Shown: positions 61,181 to 64,000 of the stretch, piece by piece
How the letters are laid out: every line of letters starts with the position of its first letter
Position numbering within the stretch: position 1 is the stretch's first letter
Assembly (NCBI GenBank): GCA_020444075.1
Contig: JAHLLR010000010.1
Span: forward strand, 39,540-103,539
DNA length: 64,000 nucleotides
DNA from: Deltaproteobacteria bacterium
GTDB lineage: Bacteria; Desulfobacterota; Desulfobacteria; Desulfobacterales; Desulfosarcinaceae
Direction: 5' to 3'
Translations under genes and position numbers: made by a program
Notes under the pieces: generated by a model
Databases searched by the model: none
What the model was told of the DNA's origin: nothing
Seen by the model: the letters and a program-made list of their open reading frames with translations, nothing else

Positions 61181-62734
61181 TCATTTCACCACGATGTCCC
61201 CGAAATAGGGAAAATTCATGGTGTTGATGATCGGGGCCACGTTTACGTTTTTCTTGGCGCCGTAGGAGTGGTTCTGCCAATGGAACGGGACAAAGGCCGC
61301 ATCGTCGTAGAGGATCTGCTCGATCTTCTGCAGCATGGCGCTGCGTTTGGCCAGATCGGTCTCACTCTGGGCGGCCAGGGTCAACCGGTCTACTTCCGGG
61401 TTGCAGTAGTTGCCGCTGTTGTACTGGCCGTAGCCGGTCTCCTTGTTGGGGCACATGACCAGAAATTCGGAAAAATTGCCTGAATCCTCGGTGTCCGAAT
61501 GCCAGCCGATCAACTGCATGTCGGCCACCTGCGCGTCGAACTCATCCCAGTACTGGGCTTTGGGCATGGTCTTCAAATTGACTTTGATGTTGATTTTGGC
61601 CAGCATGCCCACTACGGCTTCGGCGATCTTCTCATCGTTGACATAGCGGTTGTTGGGGGCGATCATGGTGCATTCAAAGCCGCTGGCAAACCCGGCTTCC
61701 GCCATCAGGGTCTTGGCCTTTTTCAGGTCGTAGCGGGGCACGCAGTTGGCGTTGTAACCGGCATAGCCCTTGGGGCTCTGCTGACCGGCGGGAGTGGCGG
61801 TGCCCTTCATGATCTTTTCGACGATGCCTTCGTTGTTGATGGCGTAAACGATGGCCTGGCGAACCTTCTGGACTCTAAACTCAGGGCGGCGCTTCTGATT
61901 GAGCTGCACGGTGATGATGCGGCCACCGGGATAGGTGAACAGGTTTACCTTGGGGTCTTTTTCGATTCGTTTAAAATCCTGGGGGGGCACCGGGGAGATG
62001 AAGTCCACGTCACCGGAGAGCAGGGCAGCTACGCGGGTGGCGTCTTCCTTGATGGGGGTCAGGACAATCTGCCCCACGTTGCCCGGCGAGGCGGTGTCCC
62101 AGTAATCGGAAAACCGATCCATGACCATTTTCACTCCCTGCTCGCGTTCGGCGACCGTATAGGGGCCGGTGCCGGATTCGTGGGTCAGGGCAAAGGAGGG
62201 GCCGATCTTGACGATGGCGTCTTTGGGCTGCCCGCTCTCATCCGTGCCGGTATAGAAGGCGCTGTCCATGGGGAAGATGTAGGTGCACATCCTCAGCAGC
62301 AGGGCATAGGGTTTCTTGGTTTTGATGTCGATGGTGTAGTCGTCGACGATGGCCGCTTCGGTAAACAGTTCGAAAAGGCCCTTGAAGTCGACGCTCTTCT
62401 TCAGCCGTTCCAGGGTGAATTTGACATCTTTGGCCGAAAAGGTGTTGCCGCTGTGAAACTTGACCCCTTCACGCAGATAAAAGCGCATGGTCAAGTCGTC
62501 GATGCGCTCCCAGCGGGTGGCCAGGCGCGGTTCGATGGACATGTCCTGGGCATAGCGGACCAGCGGGTCGAACACCCAGTGGGAATACTGCAGCATGCCA
62601 CCGGAAAGCTGCACGTGGGGGTCGAGAGATACCGGGTCGGCGTCCAGTCCTACCTTTAAGGTTGTGGCACCGGCTAGGGTCCCGAATCCAAACAGCACGG
62701 CAAGGGTCAGGGTTACTGCAAGACATTTTTTCAT
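61181..62734 (-). CDS. Peptide-type ABC transporter substrate-binding protein (DppA type)
   Basis: A 517-residue solute-binding protein of family 5 (SBP_bac_5). A signal peptide covers about residues 1-23 (cut after AGA). The mature protein shows LDPHVQLSGGMLQYSHWVFDPLVRY (key residues D-P-x and F-D-P-L) and LREGVKFHSGNTFSAKDVKFTLERL-like (F-H-x-G-x-x-x-x-A-x-D-V), both family hallmarks. AGGAGGAGGAG precedes ATG 62734; a TTGACA at 62829-62824 may be its -35 box. It is the first gene of the operon. Peptides are the default substrates, but the neighbouring oxidative genes favour an amino-acid or opine-like compound. Confidence 0.93.
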   Translation of the reverse strand: MKKCLAVTLTLAVLFGFGTLAGATTLKVGLDADPVSLDPHVQLSGGMLQYSHWVFDPLVRYAQDMSIEPRLATRWERIDDLTMRFYLREGVKFHSGNTFSAKDVKFTLERLKKSVDFKGLFELFTEAAIVDDYTIDIKTKKPYALLLRMCTYIFPMDSAFYTGTDESGQPKDAIVKIGPSFALTHESGTGPYTVAEREQGVKMVMDRFSDYWDTASPGNVGQIVLTPIKEDATRVAALLSGDVDFISPVPPQDFKRIEKDPKVNLFTYPGGRIITVQLNQKRRPEFRVQKVRQAIVYAINNEGIVEKIMKGTATPAGQQSPKGYAGYNANCVPRYDLKKAKTLMAEAGFASGFECTMIAPNNRYVNDEKIAEAVVGMLAKINIKVNLKTMPKAQYWDEFDAQVADMQLIGWHSDTEDSGNFSEFLVMCPNKETGYGQYNSGNYCNPEVDRLTLAAQSETDLAKRSAMLQKIEQILYDDAAFVPFHWQNHSYGAKKNVNVAPIINTMNFPYFGDIVVK

Positions 62735-62848
62735 TTAACTCCTCCTCCTGGTTGTAGTGATCGTGGCAGCCCCGCATCCGTCGATGCATCCGGCTGGCCG
62801 TTTTCAAGAAAAACCCCCTTGGTTGTCAAGCCGACAGCGATTCATCCA

Positions 62849-63892
62849 TCAGATGGAACCATGCCGGTGAACAGTCCCAAGGATTGCCGTTCCTGCCAGG
62901 TCCGGCCGGTTCATGAACAATTCAAACGTCTCATCACATCCGTACGGGGCGAACAGCTGCCGGAAATAGCGGATCAGGTTGTCCGGGTAATTTTTTTCCA
63001 GCCGTGGGTCGACGGCGCTGCGGCACTGCCGGGTTTCTTTTCTGAAGAGTTCGATCATAGACGGTGAATCCGAAGTAAACCCCTGAAGGTTGCCCTGCTC
63101 GCGGGCCGTGCTATAGTCATGGCTCTTTTTGCCAAAGAAAAACACTTTCGGATCGTCGCGGTCATCGCCCTGGATCATATAATCGAACCATGGGCAGCGT
63201 TCCATGATCCAGGTGCGGTGCTGCTCCGGATTGGCCCGGATGGCAGCGGCGGCATTGGCGAAAAAGCGCAACACCAGGTCGGGTTGGTTCCCCTGATCCG
63301 CCTCCATGACCTTTTTAACATATTCTTCCAGGCAATGCCGACAGATAAAGGTCTCGAACCGGGTCCCCTCGTCACAGCTCTTTCGAAAAATCGCTTTGCG
63401 TTCCTTGAACAAGGCGCTGGTAAATGCATGGTAGAAGCTTTTGTCAGGCGTATCATTCCTGTTCGCGTCGGGCGTTTGCCCTAAATAGAGCTCATCGGGC
63501 ATGAACAGGACCGATGGCGCTTTTTTCACCAGGATCTTGGTGCCGCCCATCCGCTCCATGGGAGACAGCAGCAGCTTGACATGGATGTCGTCATAGAGCG
63601 ACAGGGTATTTCCCTGTATTTTACGTTTTCGATTATTTTCCAGGATTTCCGGAATGTCCGGTTCGTCCAGTGCCTGGTAGTCATATCCGGCCAGGACCGA
63701 GTTGATTTCATCGATGGAATAGTTCAGGGCCAGCATGACAGAGGCGATTTTATCCTTGCCCGGCCGGTTGATGTTGTCGTTGACCAGTTTGGTCAGGTAG
63801 GTATGTGAAATGCCGGAGGTCTTGCTGATCGTATTCAGCTTCAGGCCACTGTTTTCAATGATTCCACGGATGATGTTTTCAAAAATGCGCAT
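62849..63892 (-). CDS. XRE-type helix-turn-helix regulator
   Basis: A 347-residue regulator. The N-terminal Cro/CI-type helix-turn-helix (about residues 5-60) includes GLKLNTISKTSGISHTYLTKLV. The C-terminal 280 residues are an unassigned, probably ligand- or partner-binding domain with a CRHCLEE segment near 185 and several histidines and cysteines. I prefer ATG 63892, where the DNA-binding domain begins, although no good ribosome site is visible and the frame is open further upstream to a TTG. It lies 114 bases before the binding-protein gene on the same strand, so control of the transport operon is likely. Confidence 0.78.
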   Translation of the reverse strand: MRIFENIIRGIIENSGLKLNTISKTSGISHTYLTKLVNDNINRPGKDKIASVMLALNYSIDEINSVLAGYDYQALDEPDIPEILENNRKRKIQGNTLSLYDDIHVKLLLSPMERMGGTKILVKKAPSVLFMPDELYLGQTPDANRNDTPDKSFYHAFTSALFKERKAIFRKSCDEGTRFETFICRHCLEEYVKKVMEADQGNQPDLVLRFFANAAAAIRANPEQHRTWIMERCPWFDYMIQGDDRDDPKVFFFGKKSHDYSTAREQGNLQGFTSDSPSMIELFRKETRQCRSAVDPRLEKNYPDNLIRYFRQLFAPYGCDETFELFMNRPDLAGTAILGTVHRHGSI

Positions 63893-63941
63893 GGTTGATA
63901 TGGGGAAAAGAAGGTTGCCGCGAGCCAACAAAGATGGAACG

Positions 63942-63970
63942 GATATAGCGAAGTTGCATTAAAGATGCAA
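63942..63970 (-). promoter_or_regulatory. Promoter with inverted repeat upstream of the XRE regulator
   Basis: Minus strand: TTGCAT (63970-63965), a 17-base spacer and TATATC (63947-63942). The -35 box is one arm of the inverted repeat TTGCAT/ATGCAA (63954-63959 and 63965-63970), a possible operator for the regulator itself. Confidence 0.5.
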
Positions 63971-64000
63971 TAATTTTTTAATTAGAGTTGGAATGAAAAT

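Overview
This window looks like a chromosomal segment of a Desulfobacterota (deltaproteobacterial) anaerobe, most like the Desulfosarcina/Desulfobacteraceae group. That placement is inferred from gene content: a complete branched-chain amino-acid ABC system with alanine dehydrogenase, a beta-oxidation operon carrying a DUF2148 Fe-S protein pair and an SCP2 protein, ETF:quinone oxidoreductase, a DUF6178 protein, GTP-dependent PEP carboxykinase with pyruvate phosphate dikinase, and many sensor kinases. No 16S or other definitive marker is present. Most of the window looks like ordinary core or metabolic chromosome. I see no CRISPR array, prophage, IS element or tRNA gene.

Layout. 1-3.9 kb: a more AT-rich patch with a small Cys-containing hypothetical protein, a hydroxyproline/proline catabolic pair (FAD oxidase and epimerase/racemase) and a broken MNT-type nucleotidyltransferase, all abutting the 3' end of the tmRNA gene ssrA (3934-4286), a classic integration site. 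4.4-10.1 kb: gntR-livGJHMF, with a FadR-type operator and promoter upstream of gntR; 10.6-11.7 kb: alanine dehydrogenase. 12.1-21.1 kb: a minus-strand TetR-controlled lipid operon (tetR, SCP2, two DUF2148 proteins, acyl-CoA synthetase, acyl-CoA dehydrogenase, thiolase-like protein, SDR, epimerase). 21.2-29.8 kb: a lipoprotein, a PstS-like binding protein, a 1367-residue membrane protein of unknown function and pyruvate phosphate dikinase. 30.6-38.3 kb (mainly plus strand): htpG, dodecin (minus), a two-component pair and a hybrid 7TM histidine kinase. 38.5-40.4 kb: two paralogous small secreted proteins built from a V-D-I-G repeat, and a TetR regulator. 40.5-52.2 kb: EamA transporter, DUF6178, AmpG-like permease, GTP-PEPCK, RdgB, a very cysteine-rich small peptide, quinone oxidoreductase, B12-radical SAM protein, HD hydrolase. 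52.7-64 kb: an ETF-QO/FAD oxidoreductase/aminotransferase operon converging on a peptide-type ABC operon (dppABCDF type) with an HTH regulator upstream.

How the genes work together. Three clusters combine uptake with oxidation: LivGJHMF plus Ald for amino acids; the acyl-CoA operon for fatty or aromatic acids; and the Dpp-type importer plus FAD oxidoreductase, aminotransferase and ETF-QO for an amine or amino-acid-like compound, with electrons delivered to the quinone pool. PPDK and GTP-PEPCK link pyruvate, PEP and oxaloacetate.

Most unusual signals. (1) Degenerate 7-bp tandem repeats, usually as inverted pairs able to form hairpins, sit specifically in the spacers inside two operons. (2) A 54-residue peptide has nine cysteines in repeated CGC motifs. 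(3) Two secreted proteins share a three-fold VDIG repeat, next to palindromes and a TetR gene. (4) A large unassigned periplasmic/membrane protein lies beside a PstS-like protein. (5) A perfect 26-bp-arm palindrome lies directly upstream of the AmpG-like gene.
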